From Bin87 sp034420475 (GTDB lineage: Bacteria > Chloroflexota > Dehalococcoidia > Lucifugimonadales > UBA3495), in contig DAOULH010000103.1 of NCBI GenBank assembly GCA_034420475.1, forward strand, positions 1 through 64,000: 64,000 nucleotides of DNA, written 5' to 3'. Under the pieces are notes generated by a model. The model worked only from the letters and a program-made list of their open reading frames with translations, ran no database searches and was not told the DNA's origin. The number at the start of each line of letters is the position of its first letter. The first letter of the stretch is position 1. Shown here piece by piece: positions 8,127 through 16,767 of this stretch. The translations under genes were made by a program, and so were the position numbers.

Positions 8127-10460
8127 CTAGCCGCCGTTCTGTTCCCACAGCGCTTCCAGCACCGCCCCGGGGTTCATGGGCAGGTTGGTCATGCGCACGC
8201 CCGTGGCGTTGTGGATGGCGTTGGCGATGGCGGCCATGGGCGGCACGATGGGAACCTCGCCCACGCCGCGCACGCCGTAGGGATGCCCGGGGTTGGGCAC
8301 CTCCACCACTACGGCGTCGATCATCGGCAGGTCCAGCGCCGTGGGCATCCGGTAGTCCAGGAAGCTGGAGTTCTGCATCTGGGCGTCGTCGTTGAAGTAG
8401 TACTCCTCGTTCAGCGCCCAGCCGATGCCCTGCACCGCGCCGCCCTGGATCTGACCCTCCACGTAGGACGGATGGATGGCGGTGCCCGCGTCCTGGATCG
8501 CCGTGTAGCGCAGGATGTCCACCTTGCCGGTCTCCTCGTCCACCGCCACGTCGGCGATGTGCAGCGCGTAGGCACCGCCCACGCCGGTGGGCGACACGTT
8601 AGCCCGCCCCACGATGGGGCCGCCGGTGCCGTTCAGCCGCGACGCCAGTTCGCGGAAGGTGAAGCGCAGCTCCGGCTCCGACTTGTGCTGGATGACGCCG
8701 TTGTCGTACTCCACGTTCTCGGGGTCGATGTCCCAGATGCGCGCGGCGCGATTGATCATCTGCTGCTTCACGTCCTGGGCCGCCTCGTAGGAGGCCCAGC
8801 CCGTCTTGAAGGCCACGCCGCTGCCGCCGGTCATGGACGTCCACCCGATGGAGTTGGTGTCGCCCACCGCCGGCGCCACGTCCTCGGCCGCCAGGCCCAG
8901 CACCTCGGCCACGTGCATCGCCGCCACCGCGCGGGAGCCGCCGATGTCGGGCGAGCCTTCCACCAGGGTCACCGTGCCGTCCGTCAGCACGCTCACGATG
9001 GCGCTGGCCGGGCCCGTGCCGTTGAACCAGAACCCGCCGGCCACGCCGCGGCCGACCTTCTTGCCCTCGGCTTCCGGCGTGCGGTCGATGGGCGCGTTCC
9101 AGTGGTCGTGCTCGCGCCCGGCCTGGACGGTTTCCAGCCAGCCGATGCTGCCAAATTGCGGGCCGGTCACCCGGCGGTCGCCCTGTTTGGCGCCATTCAG
9201 CGTGCGGAAGTCCATCTTGTCCATGCCGATCTTTTCGCAGATCTCGTCCACCACCGTTTCCACGGCGAACGCCGCCGCCGGAGACCCGGGAGCGCGGTAG
9301 GCCGCCGTCTTGGGGTGGTTCAGTACCACGTCGGCCGCCTCGATCCGGCCGTTCTCGATGTTGTAGCAGGACAATGCGCACTGCGCGCCCGGGTTCACCG
9401 GCGAGCCGGGATACGCGCCGGCCTCGTAAAACAGCGTGACGTCGGCGGCGGTGATCTTGCCGTCGTTGGTGACGCCCATCTTGACGCGCATGTACCCGCC
9501 CGACGTGGGACCCGTCCCCTCGAACACCTCGGTGCGGGACATCTGGATCTTCACCGGCCGGCCCGTCTTGCGCGACAGCGCGGCGGCCACCGGCTCCAGG
9601 TACACCAGCGTCTTGCCGCCGAACCCGCCGCCGATTTCAAGCTGCGTCACCAGCACCTTGGACACCGGGATGCCCATGATCGTCGCCGTCTGGTCGCGCA
9701 CGTTGAAGTGCCCCTGGCTGCTGCACCAGATGTGCAGGGAGTCGTCGGCGTTCCACAGCGCGGTCGCCGCGTGGGGCTCGATGTAGCCCTGGTGCACCGC
9801 CTTGGTGCGGAACTCCCGCTCCACTACCAGGTCGGCGGCAGCGAAGCCGGCCTCGATGTCGCCCAGCTCGTAGAAGTAGCGGTTGGGCACGTTGCCCACC
9901 TTGCCGGCATCCCCCTCGCCCAGCAGGCCGCCCGGGCGTACGTTGGGGTCGTTCAGGTTGGCCAGCCGCTCGTGGACCAGCGGCGCGTCGTCGCGCATGG
10001 CCTCCAGCACGTCGGTAACCGGTTCCAAGACCTCGTAATCGACCTCAATGAGCGCCAGGGCCAGCTCGGCCTCGTGGGCGCTGTCGGCGGCCACTGCGGC
10101 GATGGCATGGCCCTTGTACAGGGCCTTCTCCGCCGCCAGGCAGTTGTTGCTCAGGAACTTGGGGTTGATCATCGCCCCTTCGCCTAGGTCCAACACCCGT
10201 CCGCCGGCCTGTGGCAGGTCGGCAGAGGTCACCACGGCATGGACGCCGGGCATGGCTTCCGCCTTGCTGGTGTCGATGCCCTTGATGCGAGCGTGGGCGT
10301 GCGGGCTCCGCAGCACCTTTCCGTAGAGCATCCCCGGCAGCGACAGGTCCGCGCCGTACTGCGCCCGGCCGGTAACCTTGTCGGTCCCGTCGTGTCGGAT
10401 GGGTCGGCTTCCGATTACGCTGTAGCCGTTGGTAGCGGCGGATTGCTGAGTAGTGGTCAT
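8127..10460 (-). CDS. Xanthine dehydrogenase-family molybdopterin-binding large subunit
   Basis: A 777-residue molybdenum hydroxylase large subunit. Seen in order: VIGSRPIRHDGTDKVTGRAQY (split: VIGSRPIRHDG and VTGRAQYGADL) at the N-terminus, GGGFGGK in the middle for cofactor binding, AYRAPGSP in the active-site loop, and GVRGVGEVPIVPPM near the C-terminus with the catalytic Glu. The loop is neither the AYRCSFR type of CO dehydrogenase nor the common AYRGAGR, so the substrate is likely another organic compound. GGGAGGAG precedes the ATG at 10460. The FAD and [2Fe-2S] subunits usually encoded alongside are absent here. Confidence 0.9.
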   Translation of the reverse strand: MTTTQQSAATNGYSVIGSRPIRHDGTDKVTGRAQYGADLSLPGMLYGKVLRSPHAHARIKGIDTSKAEAMPGVHAVVTSADLPQAGGRVLDLGEGAMINPKFLSNNCLAAEKALYKGHAIAAVAADSAHEAELALALIEVDYEVLEPVTDVLEAMRDDAPLVHERLANLNDPNVRPGGLLGEGDAGKVGNVPNRYFYELGDIEAGFAAADLVVEREFRTKAVHQGYIEPHAATALWNADDSLHIWCSSQGHFNVRDQTATIMGIPVSKVLVTQLEIGGGFGGKTLVYLEPVAAALSRKTGRPVKIQMSRTEVFEGTGPTSGGYMRVKMGVTNDGKITAADVTLFYEAGAYPGSPVNPGAQCALSCYNIENGRIEAADVVLNHPKTAAYRAPGSPAAAFAVETVVDEICEKIGMDKMDFRTLNGAKQGDRRVTGPQFGSIGWLETVQAGREHDHWNAPIDRTPEAEGKKVGRGVAGGFWFNGTGPASAIVSVLTDGTVTLVEGSPDIGGSRAVAAMHVAEVLGLAAEDVAPAVGDTNSIGWTSMTGGSGVAFKTGWASYEAAQDVKQQMINRAARIWDIDPENVEYDNGVIQHKSEPELRFTFRELASRLNGTGGPIVGRANVSPTGVGGAYALHIADVAVDEETGKVDILRYTAIQDAGTAIHPSYVEGQIQGGAVQGIGWALNEEYYFNDDAQMQNSSFLDYRMPTALDLPMIDAVVVEVPNPGHPYGVRGVGEVPIVPPMAAIANAIHNATGVRMTNLPMNPGAVLEALWEQNGG

Positions 10461-10522
10461 GGTTACTCCTCCCAAGGTGCGGTGGCATCGTGCAATGGCT
10501 GCATAGTACCACGCGGCGTGTC

Positions 10523-10993
10523 TTATAAAAGAGGTTGAATGATGACGCTGATTACGGTCACGACAATGCCGGCGATGATGATGGCGCCAATCCAGCGACT
10601 TTCGCGGCGGACGCCGGCGATATTGGCGTTCATTTCGGCGCGGAGGGCGGCGTTGTTGGCGTTCATTTCCTCGCGAAGGCCCTGCACCTCTCCGCGCACG
10701 CTTTGGATCTCTCCGCGCACGCTTTGGATCTCCCTTTGGACTTCCCCGCGCAAGCTCTGTATCTCCCCTTGGACTTCCCCGCGTAAGCTCTGTATCTCCC
10801 CTTGGACTTCCCCTCGCAAGCTCTGTATCTCCTCGCGCACGCCTTGTATCTCCTCGCGTACGCCTCGTATTTCCTCATGCAGTCTGTCGAGCCTTCGGGA
10901 AATGTCGGCGAAGCGTTCGATGTGGTCGGCCAATCGCTCATTGACCTGTTCGTAGGCGCCTTCGAGACGGCTGAGACGGCTTTCGGTGGTCAT
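10523..10993 (-). CDS. Coiled-coil protein with C-terminal membrane anchor
   Basis: A 156-residue protein made of heptad and 11-residue repeats (units like RGEVQGEIQSL) from about residue 40 to 110, ending in one hydrophobic helix, WIGAIIIAGIVVTVISVIIQ. It should be a tail-anchored cytosolic coiled coil. The repeats are also near-perfect at the DNA level, so copy number may vary between strains. No functional family is recognised. It is divergent from the CoA-transferase gene. Confidence 0.65.
   Translation of the reverse strand: MTTESRLSRLEGAYEQVNERLADHIERFADISRRLDRLHEEIRGVREEIQGVREEIQSLRGEVQGEIQSLRGEVQGEIQSLRGEVQREIQSVRGEIQSVRGEVQGLREEMNANNAALRAEMNANIAGVRRESRWIGAIIIAGIVVTVISVIIQPLL
10685..10875. 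repeat. Tandem repeat inside the coiled-coil gene
   Basis: A 33-bp unit containing AAGCTCTGTATCTCCCCTTG is repeated about three times, flanked by 21-bp units such as GCGCACGCTTTGGATCTC. Both unit lengths keep the frame (11 and 7 residues), so copy changes would lengthen or shorten the coiled coil without breaking it. Confidence 0.8.
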
Positions 10994-11058
10994 AGTTCGT
11001 TCTCCTCAGTGACGATTATATCGGCTGAACACCTCACCGGGTAGCGAGAGTTCTTTTT

Positions 11059-11149
11059 GTCATCGCGAGGAGCGCAGCGACATGGCGATCTCGTTACCGC
11101 GGCGGCGTCCGTTGCTCTGACGAGATTGCCGCGCTTCGCTTGCAATGAC
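11059..11149. repeat. Family B inverted-repeat element, internal arms only
   Basis: It begins GTCATCGCGAGGAGCGCAG and ends CGCTTGCAATGAC, with inner GGCGATCTCG and CGAGATTGCC arms, giving a long hairpin. The outer TAACTGTTCAGA ends found in the copies at 47701, 60049 and 61977 are missing. It occupies most of the 293-base gap before the CoA-transferase gene. Confidence 0.75.
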
Positions 11150-11190
11150 AGTTCCAGCGAAACTGGGTACACCTGAAAGTCGACGGCGCG

Positions 11191-11222
11191 TTGCATTGCC
11201 TTATGGAAACCTGCGCTATAAT
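11191..11222 (+). promoter_or_regulatory. Possible promoter of the CoA-transferase operon
   Basis: A consensus -10 box TATAAT lies at 11217-11222, 65 bases before the start codon. Upstream TTGCAT (11191) or TTGCCT (11196) could act as -35, but the spacers are 20 and 15 bases rather than 17. The -10 box is the only strong part. Confidence 0.4.
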
Positions 11223-11286
11223 ATGCCGCCAAACCGCACCGTCGGACATCTTTGCCCGTGTGGAGCGACTGTGAGGATGACTTGCA

Positions 11287-12483
11287 ATGAGACCCCTGGA
11301 AGGCATCAAGGTACTGGACCTGACCCGCGCCCTGGCCGGGCCGTTCTGCGCCACCATGCTCGGCGACTACGGGGCCGACGTTATCAAGATCGAGCGGCCC
11401 GGCGCCGGTGACGACACCCGCGGCTGGGGGCCTCCTTTCATCGGCGAGGAATCCGCCTATTTCCTGTCGGTCAACCGCAACAAGCGTAGCCTGACCCTGA
11501 ACCTGCGCGACGAGATGGCCCAGCAGATCTTCCTCAAGCTGGCCGCCGACGCCGATGTTATCGTCGAAAACTTCACGCCCGACGTCATGACCAACTTCAA
11601 TCTCGGCTACGAGGACGTGAAGAAGATCAATCCCGGCATCGTCTATTGCTCCATCTCCGGCTTCGGCGCCAACGGCCCGTACCGTGACCGCCCCGCCTAC
11701 GACCAGATCATGCAGGGTGTCAGCGGCCTGATGAGCATCACCGGCGACCTCGGCGGCGACCCCCAGAAGGTCGGCATCGCCGTCACCGACATCGGCGCCG
11801 GCATGTGGGCCGCCTTCGCCGTCATGGCCGCCCTTTTCCATCGCAACTCTCCCGTCGGCAACGGCGCCGGCCAGTACATCGACCTCTCCATGCTCGACGC
11901 CCAGGTCGCTTGGATGACCTACCAGGCCGGCTATTACTTCGCCACCGGCGACGCTCCCCAGCGGCTGGGCGCGGCCCATCCTACCCTGGTTCCCTACCAG
12001 GGTTTCAAGGGCGGGGACGGCAAGTTCTTCAACGTCGCCGTCGGCTCCGAGCGCCTCTGGGATCGGTTCTGCCAGGGCATCGACCGCATGGACCTGAAAG
12101 ATCACCCCGACTACGCCACCAACGGCGACCGGGTCAACCACCGCTCCGAGTTGGTCTCGCTTCTGGTGGAACACTTCCAGGGCAAAGACGGCGACGACTG
12201 GGTCGCCGACCTCCAGGCCGTCAGCGTTCCTGCCGGTCCCATCAACGACCTGAAGGACGTCTTCAACGATCCCCAGGTGCAGCATCGGGAAATGCTCCGG
12301 GAAATGCCTCATCCTACCTTGGGAACCATCCAGCAGACCGGCTTGCCTATCAAGTTCTCCGACACGCCGGGCGAGCTGGAAAAGCATCCCCCGCTGCTGG
12401 GCGAACACAACCGGCAGATCCTCAGCGACCTGGGCTATTCCGAATCCGACATCGACCAGATGGCAGCCACCGGCGTCATTTAG
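11287..12483 (+). CDS. CaiB/BaiF family CoA-transferase
   Basis: A 398-residue type III CoA-transferase that moves CoA between carboxylic acids. Family marks: PLEGIKVLDLTRALAGPF at the N-terminus, DYGADVIKIERP, RNKRSLTLNL, and the nucleophile Asp in YIDLSMLDAQVAW near residue 200. Length is typical. Substrate cannot be predicted; such genes are abundant in SAR202-like genomes, where they are thought to activate recalcitrant organic acids. It is followed after about 35 bases by the SDR-like gene and then the M24 peptidase, all on the same strand, probably one operon. Confidence 0.9.
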   Translation: MRPLEGIKVLDLTRALAGPFCATMLGDYGADVIKIERPGAGDDTRGWGPPFIGEESAYFLSVNRNKRSLTLNLRDEMAQQIFLKLAADADVIVENFTPDVMTNFNLGYEDVKKINPGIVYCSISGFGANGPYRDRPAYDQIMQGVSGLMSITGDLGGDPQKVGIAVTDIGAGMWAAFAVMAALFHRNSPVGNGAGQYIDLSMLDAQVAWMTYQAGYYFATGDAPQRLGAAHPTLVPYQGFKGGDGKFFNVAVGSERLWDRFCQGIDRMDLKDHPDYATNGDRVNHRSELVSLLVEHFQGKDGDDWVADLQAVSVPAGPINDLKDVFNDPQVQHREMLREMPHPTLGTIQQTGLPIKFSDTPGELEKHPPLLGEHNRQILSDLGYSESDIDQMAATGVI

Positions 12484-12518
12484 ACGCGGGCGATCAGTGA
12501 GGGTAGTGAGGTAGTCAC

Positions 12519-13337
12519 ATGGACTTCGGACTCCAGGATACGGTCGCCTTGGTGGTGGACTCGCACCTTGCCATCGCCACGGCCACCGCAACCGCATTGG
12601 CCAAAGAGGGGGCCATCCTTTCGCTGACCGCGCCCGACAGCTACCGTATGCGGCACGTCGAGATGGAAATCGCCCGAAAACACGTCCACCAGGATCGCTT
12701 CCGCGCCGTCATCGCCGACCTTGAACGCGAGCAGGATATCCATCGCCTCGTCCGCGAAACCCTGCACCGCCAGGGCAATATCGGCGTCATGGTCACCACC
12801 ATACAGGACCAGGGCAACTCGCCGGCCAGCCAGCTGGAGGACGAGCAGATCGAGCCCGCCCTGGCCCGCAATTTCATGTCCGCCGTCCACCTGACCCGGG
12901 AAGTCCTGCCACACATGAAGCGCTACGGAATGGGCCGGATCATCAACCTGGTCCCGTTCTCCGCCATGGAAGTGTCTCCGCACAACACGCTCTCATCCCT
13001 GAGCCTCGCTCCCGTGCTCGCGTATTTCAAGGGCCTTGCATCTGAGCTGGCCCCGAACAATATCACGGTAAACAACGTGATCTACGCCGGTGTCCACTGC
13101 GAGGAAATCGAGGATCCAGCGGACATCCATGACCATGAAGCGACGGACGGCCATTCGCACGAACATGCCAGCGGCAGCGCAACACTCCAGGAAATCGTCG
13201 CCGAAGCACCCATGAAGCGCATGGGCACCCCCAAGGAGATCGGCGATATCGTCTGCATGATCGCCTCGTCCCAGGCGTCCTATCTCACCGGCGCCAACAT
13301 CATCCTCGACGGCGGTATCCACCACAACTACGCCTGA
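12519..13337 (+). CDS. SDR-fold protein lacking the catalytic motif, with His-rich insert
   Basis: A 272-residue protein of short-chain dehydrogenase layout: beta-alpha N-terminus, RIINLVPFSAM at the serine strand, ELAPNNITVNNV and the C-terminal YLTGANIILDGG. Important residues are missing. The cofactor loop TGxxxGIG is replaced by VVDSHLAIAT, and the positions of the catalytic Tyr and Lys, counted back from ELAP, are Ser159 and Leu163. Residues 204-216 (HDHEATDGHSHEH) form a histidine cluster that may bind metal. It is probably not an active dehydrogenase and may have a binding or regulatory role. GAGG lies upstream of the ATG. Confidence 0.78.
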   Translation: MDFGLQDTVALVVDSHLAIATATATALAKEGAILSLTAPDSYRMRHVEMEIARKHVHQDRFRAVIADLEREQDIHRLVRETLHRQGNIGVMVTTIQDQGNSPASQLEDEQIEPALARNFMSAVHLTREVLPHMKRYGMGRIINLVPFSAMEVSPHNTLSSLSLAPVLAYFKGLASELAPNNITVNNVIYAGVHCEEIEDPADIHDHEATDGHSHEHASGSATLQEIVAEAPMKRMGTPKEIGDIVCMIASSQASYLTGANIILDGGIHHNYA

Positions 13338-13387
13338 TACCGCGCGATACCGAGCCAGCCCGATCCCCGCCGCAGGAGGCCCTTCCC

Positions 13388-14578
13388 ATGGCCAACGCCA
13401 GGATGCTTGATGACGCCCGAGAGTACCTGCAAGCCGAAGACCTGCCGGGTTGGCTGATCTACGACTACCTCGGCTGCAACCCGGTCCTGGCCCAGGTTGC
13501 CCAGCCTTCCGGCCACGTCACCCGCCCTGTCTTTCTGTTCGTGCCCGTCGCCGGCCCTCCCCGTCTGCTCACCCACCACGTGGACGCCGGCAAGTTCGCG
13601 GATGCCGGGGAAGGAACCGACCTGGAACAGGTGGTGTATAGCAGCCGCGTCACGCTGGAAAGCGCGCTGCAAGACGCCCTGTCCGGTTGCAGCCGCGTCG
13701 CCATGGAGTATTCGCCGCGCAACGGGCTGCCCCGCGTCTCGCGGGTTGACGCCGGAACCGTTGAGCTGGTCCGGAGCATGGGCGCCGCAGTCGTATCCTC
13801 CGCTGACCTGATGCAGTACGCTACCCAGCGCTGGTCACCCGATCAGCTGGCCGGGCACAAGCGGGCGGCTGAGAAGCTGGGCCGTATCGTCAACGAAGCC
13901 TTCGCTCGCATCGGCCAGCGCCTGGCCGACGGGCCCACCGAGTTCGAGATCGCCGAGTTCATCCGCCAGCGGTTCCGCGAGGAAGGTCTGGTCACCGCCG
14001 ACGGCCCCATCGTCTCCGCCAACGCCCACTGCTCCGACCCTCACTACGAACCTGAGCCGGAAGGCAGCAGCGTCATCGCCCCCGGCGACTGGATCCTCAT
14101 CGACCTGTGGGCCCGCGAGGACACCCCCGGCAGCGTCTACGCCGACATCACCTGGACCGCCTACGTGGGCGACAATCCGTCAGACCGCCACCGCCAGGTC
14201 TTCGACATCGTCCTCGGCGCCCGCGACGCCGCCCTGTCCTTCCTGCAGGACTCCTTCTCCCGGGGCGAGCCCATCCAGGGCTGGCAGGCCGACGACGTCG
14301 CCCGCAGCTACATCGCCGACCACGGCTTCGGCGACTACTTCACCCACCGCCTGGGCCACAGCATCTACCACACCGTCCACGGCGAGGGCGTCAACTTGGA
14401 CAACTTTGAGACCCACGACACCCGACGCGTCATCCCCGGCATCGGCTTCTCCATCGAGCCGGGCATCTACCTGCCCGAGTTTGGCGTTCGCTCCGAGATC
14501 GACGCCTACATGAGCGAGGACGGCCCCTACGCCTCGTCGCCCGTGCAGCGCGACATCGTGCTCATTACGGCCCCGTGA
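13388..14578 (+). CDS. M24 family metallopeptidase (Xaa-Pro aminopeptidase-like)
   Basis: A 396-residue pita-bread metallopeptidase with a creatinase-type N-terminal domain and a C-terminal catalytic domain. Metal ligands can be followed: LIDLWAREDTPGSVYADIT (two Asp), HRLGHSIYHTVHGEG (His), SIEPGIYLPEFGVRSEID (two Glu). It probably cleaves X-Pro bonds, although proline-independent members of this family exist. AGGAGG precedes the ATG. It ends 14 bases inside the convergent lipoprotein gene. Confidence 0.88.
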   Translation: MANARMLDDAREYLQAEDLPGWLIYDYLGCNPVLAQVAQPSGHVTRPVFLFVPVAGPPRLLTHHVDAGKFADAGEGTDLEQVVYSSRVTLESALQDALSGCSRVAMEYSPRNGLPRVSRVDAGTVELVRSMGAAVVSSADLMQYATQRWSPDQLAGHKRAAEKLGRIVNEAFARIGQRLADGPTEFEIAEFIRQRFREEGLVTADGPIVSANAHCSDPHYEPEPEGSSVIAPGDWILIDLWAREDTPGSVYADITWTAYVGDNPSDRHRQVFDIVLGARDAALSFLQDSFSRGEPIQGWQADDVARSYIADHGFGDYFTHRLGHSIYHTVHGEGVNLDNFETHDTRRVIPGIGFSIEPGIYLPEFGVRSEIDAYMSEDGPYASSPVQRDIVLITAP

Positions 14579-15425
14579 TCGTCCCGATGAAGTCCAATTC
14601 CAGCAGGATTTCGTCCTCCACGCTCACCACAATCGCCACCCGCGGCTTGTCCATCCCGAAGTCCTCGAAGGTGAACATCACGCTGGCCATCCCGCTGGCC
14701 GTGCCATCCCCGGCGAACTCGGCCATGGCGTCCCACGTAACCTCCCTTGTCTGATCACGCACCGTAAGGTCACCGGTGATGGTGAACTCCACCGGCCCGC
14801 TGGCATCCGCAATCGACGCCGGCAGTCCGTCGATTGCCGTCGGCTGGAACACCACCTCCGGATAGGTGTCGGTCAGCAGCGTGCGGTTGCGCACGTAGCC
14901 GTCCCGCCGGTTGCTGTCCGTCTCCAGCGTGGCCGCCTGCACCGCGATCCGGCTCTCGTCCGCCACCACATTGCCGTCAGCATCAAAGGCGATGCTCCCT
15001 GCCACGTCCAACGTTTCGCCGGTGGCAATCTTGAACCCGGTGTTGGCCAGCACTTCCTCCACTTTGTAACGGGCGACCGTGCCCTCACCCAGCGTGAAAA
15101 CGATGGCGCCGTCCATCATCGCCGGCGCTTCCGTCGGGGCCGCTGCCGGCGCTTGGGTGGCCGGCAGCGCCTCGGTGGGAGCCGTGGTCGCTGCCGCCGC
15201 GGGAGTCTCCGTCGCCGCGGCCGGAGCCGCCGGAGCAGCGGGCGCAGCTGGAGCTACAGGAGCCGCCGGGGCTGCGGGCGCGGCCGGAGCCGCTGGGGCC
15301 GCCGGAGCCGCAGGAGCCGCTGGGGCTGCGGACGGTTCCGGAGCCGGGCCGCCGCAGGCAACCGTTAGCAACACTGCGGTGAGAACCAGCGCGAGAAGTG
15401 AGGCGAAAGAGGGTAAAAAGCGCAT
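14565..15425 (-). CDS. YceI-like lipoprotein with Ala-Pro linker
   Basis: A 286-residue lipoprotein. It has an N-terminal signal peptide with lipobox LTVACGG (Cys at about residue 25), a low-complexity Ala/Pro linker of roughly 60 residues, then a YceI-type lipocalin-like domain starting around DGAIVFTLGEGTVARYKVEE and ending LLELDFIGTI. YceI domains bind isoprenoid-type lipids or amides. The linker would hold the domain away from the membrane. AGGAG lies upstream of the ATG at 15425. Confidence 0.87.
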   Translation of the reverse strand: MRFLPSFASLLALVLTAVLLTVACGGPAPEPSAAPAAPAAPAAPAAPAAPAAPAAPVAPAAPAAPAAPAAATETPAAAATTAPTEALPATQAPAAAPTEAPAMMDGAIVFTLGEGTVARYKVEEVLANTGFKIATGETLDVAGSIAFDADGNVVADESRIAVQAATLETDSNRRDGYVRNRTLLTDTYPEVVFQPTAIDGLPASIADASGPVEFTITGDLTVRDQTREVTWDAMAEFAGDGTASGMASVMFTFEDFGMDKPRVAIVVSVEDEILLELDFIGTITGP

Positions 15426-15541
15426 CAAGATGATCTCCTGAAGTTATGCGTGTCAGGGCGTTCCATTGATTCTAACATTGCCCGCTTCAGGGGGCGGCGG
15501 TACAATCTCGCCAACATCCTTTGAACCGGGAGTAACCCACC

Positions 15542-16687
15542 ATGAAATTCGGTCTGGCCTACGAAATGCAGCGTCCCGAACTGGACGACCACGCCGTCAT
15601 CGAGGAAACCATCGAGCAGGTCTGCCTGGCCGACGAGATGGGCTTCGACTATGTCTGGTTCGTGGAGCATCATTTCCTCACCACCTTCAGCATGTCGCCC
15701 TGCCCGGAGGTCATCTTCGGCGCCCTCAGCCGCCTGACCAAGAACATCCGCCTGGGCTTCGGCGTCGTCATCCTGCCCTACCACCACCCCGTGCGCGTAG
15801 CCGAGCGCGTGGCAATGGTCGACCACCTGACCAACGGCCGCGTGGACATGGGCACCGGCCGCAGCGCCGCCTACGAGCAGACCGGCATGGGTATTGACCC
15901 CCGCGATACCCGCGAGATGTGGGAAGAGTCCCTCAAGATGATCCCCCAGATCTGGGACTCCGACTACTTCGAGTGGGAAGGCAAATACTGGAACGTGCCG
16001 CCCCGCCAGGTGCTGCCCAAGCCCTACCAGCAGCCCCACCCGCCCATCTGGGTGGCAGCCCTGCAGCCGGCCACCTACGAACTGGCCGCCGAACGGGGCA
16101 TCGGCGTCATGGCCCTGGGCGTCAGCGCCCCGTCCGTCCTTGAGCCCCACATCGCCGCCTACCGCGAGAACATCAAGAACGCCCAGCCCGTGGGTCAGTT
16201 CGTCAACAACCAGTGGCTCAGCTCAGTGTTCGGCCTCTGCGGACCCGACAACAGCGCTACCCGACAGCTCTGCACCGACTCCCTGAAGACCTTCTTCGGC
16301 CCCGGCCGTCCCTACGTCCAGGACCAGAAGGACGTCTACGCCCGCCTGCTGGACCAGTGGGGCGGCATCCCCGAACATCTGGAGCAGAACTTCTCGCGTT
16401 ACATCGACGTTCCCGCCGAAGGCGCGGAAGCCGATGGCTCCGTGGACTTGTCCGGCGGCACCGCCCTGGCCCAGAAGATCTGGGAGGAATTCGACGCCGA
16501 CACCCTGGCGGAGCGCGGCGTCATCGTCGCCGGCGACCCCGACAGCTGCATCAGGGCCGCCAAGATGCACGAGGCCACCGGCGTCGACCAACTCCAGTTC
16601 CTGATGGCCACCGAGACCGTGGCCCACGACAAGGTCATGGAATCCATAGAGATGTTCGGCAAGCACGTCTTTCCGGCGTTCCGGTGA
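15542..16687 (+). CDS. LLM-class flavin-dependent oxidoreductase
   Basis: A 381-residue luciferase-like monooxygenase (TIM barrel, FMN or F420 dependent). Signatures: DEMGFDYVWFVEHHF, LTKNIRLGFGVVILPYHHP, ERVAMVDHLTNGRVDMGTGRS and QQPHPPIWVAA. The ATG has GGGAG upstream. It is one of three such genes here (also 18145 and 39552), which share the barrel pattern but are not close duplicates. The substrate is unknown. Confidence 0.88.
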   Translation: MKFGLAYEMQRPELDDHAVIEETIEQVCLADEMGFDYVWFVEHHFLTTFSMSPCPEVIFGALSRLTKNIRLGFGVVILPYHHPVRVAERVAMVDHLTNGRVDMGTGRSAAYEQTGMGIDPRDTREMWEESLKMIPQIWDSDYFEWEGKYWNVPPRQVLPKPYQQPHPPIWVAALQPATYELAAERGIGVMALGVSAPSVLEPHIAAYRENIKNAQPVGQFVNNQWLSSVFGLCGPDNSATRQLCTDSLKTFFGPGRPYVQDQKDVYARLLDQWGGIPEHLEQNFSRYIDVPAEGAEADGSVDLSGGTALAQKIWEEFDADTLAERGVIVAGDPDSCIRAAKMHEATGVDQLQFLMATETVAHDKVMESIEMFGKHVFPAFR

Positions 16688-16767
16688 TGCCATCCGGAAA
16701 CGCCGGCATATGTGCTACGCTGTAATGACCGGCAGCTCCAGCCGATTCGCGTCAGAGACGGCACAGA

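Noticed and set aside
8055..10187. A 710-codon open frame opposite the Mo-hydroxylase gene
   Set aside because: It is a His/Arg/Gly-rich mirror frame caused by high GC and codon bias; the minus strand has all family motifs and a good ribosome site.
10685..10875. CRISPR array
   Set aside because: Units are contiguous without spacers, lie in frame inside a coiled-coil gene, and no cas genes are present.
10990..12597. A 535-codon minus-strand frame opposite the CoA-transferase
   Set aside because: Composition is artefactual and the plus-strand frame matches CaiB/BaiF end to end.
15215..15345. Tandem repeat as a separate element
   Set aside because: It is only the Ala-Pro linker of the YceI lipoprotein; codons vary and no independent repeat unit is evident.
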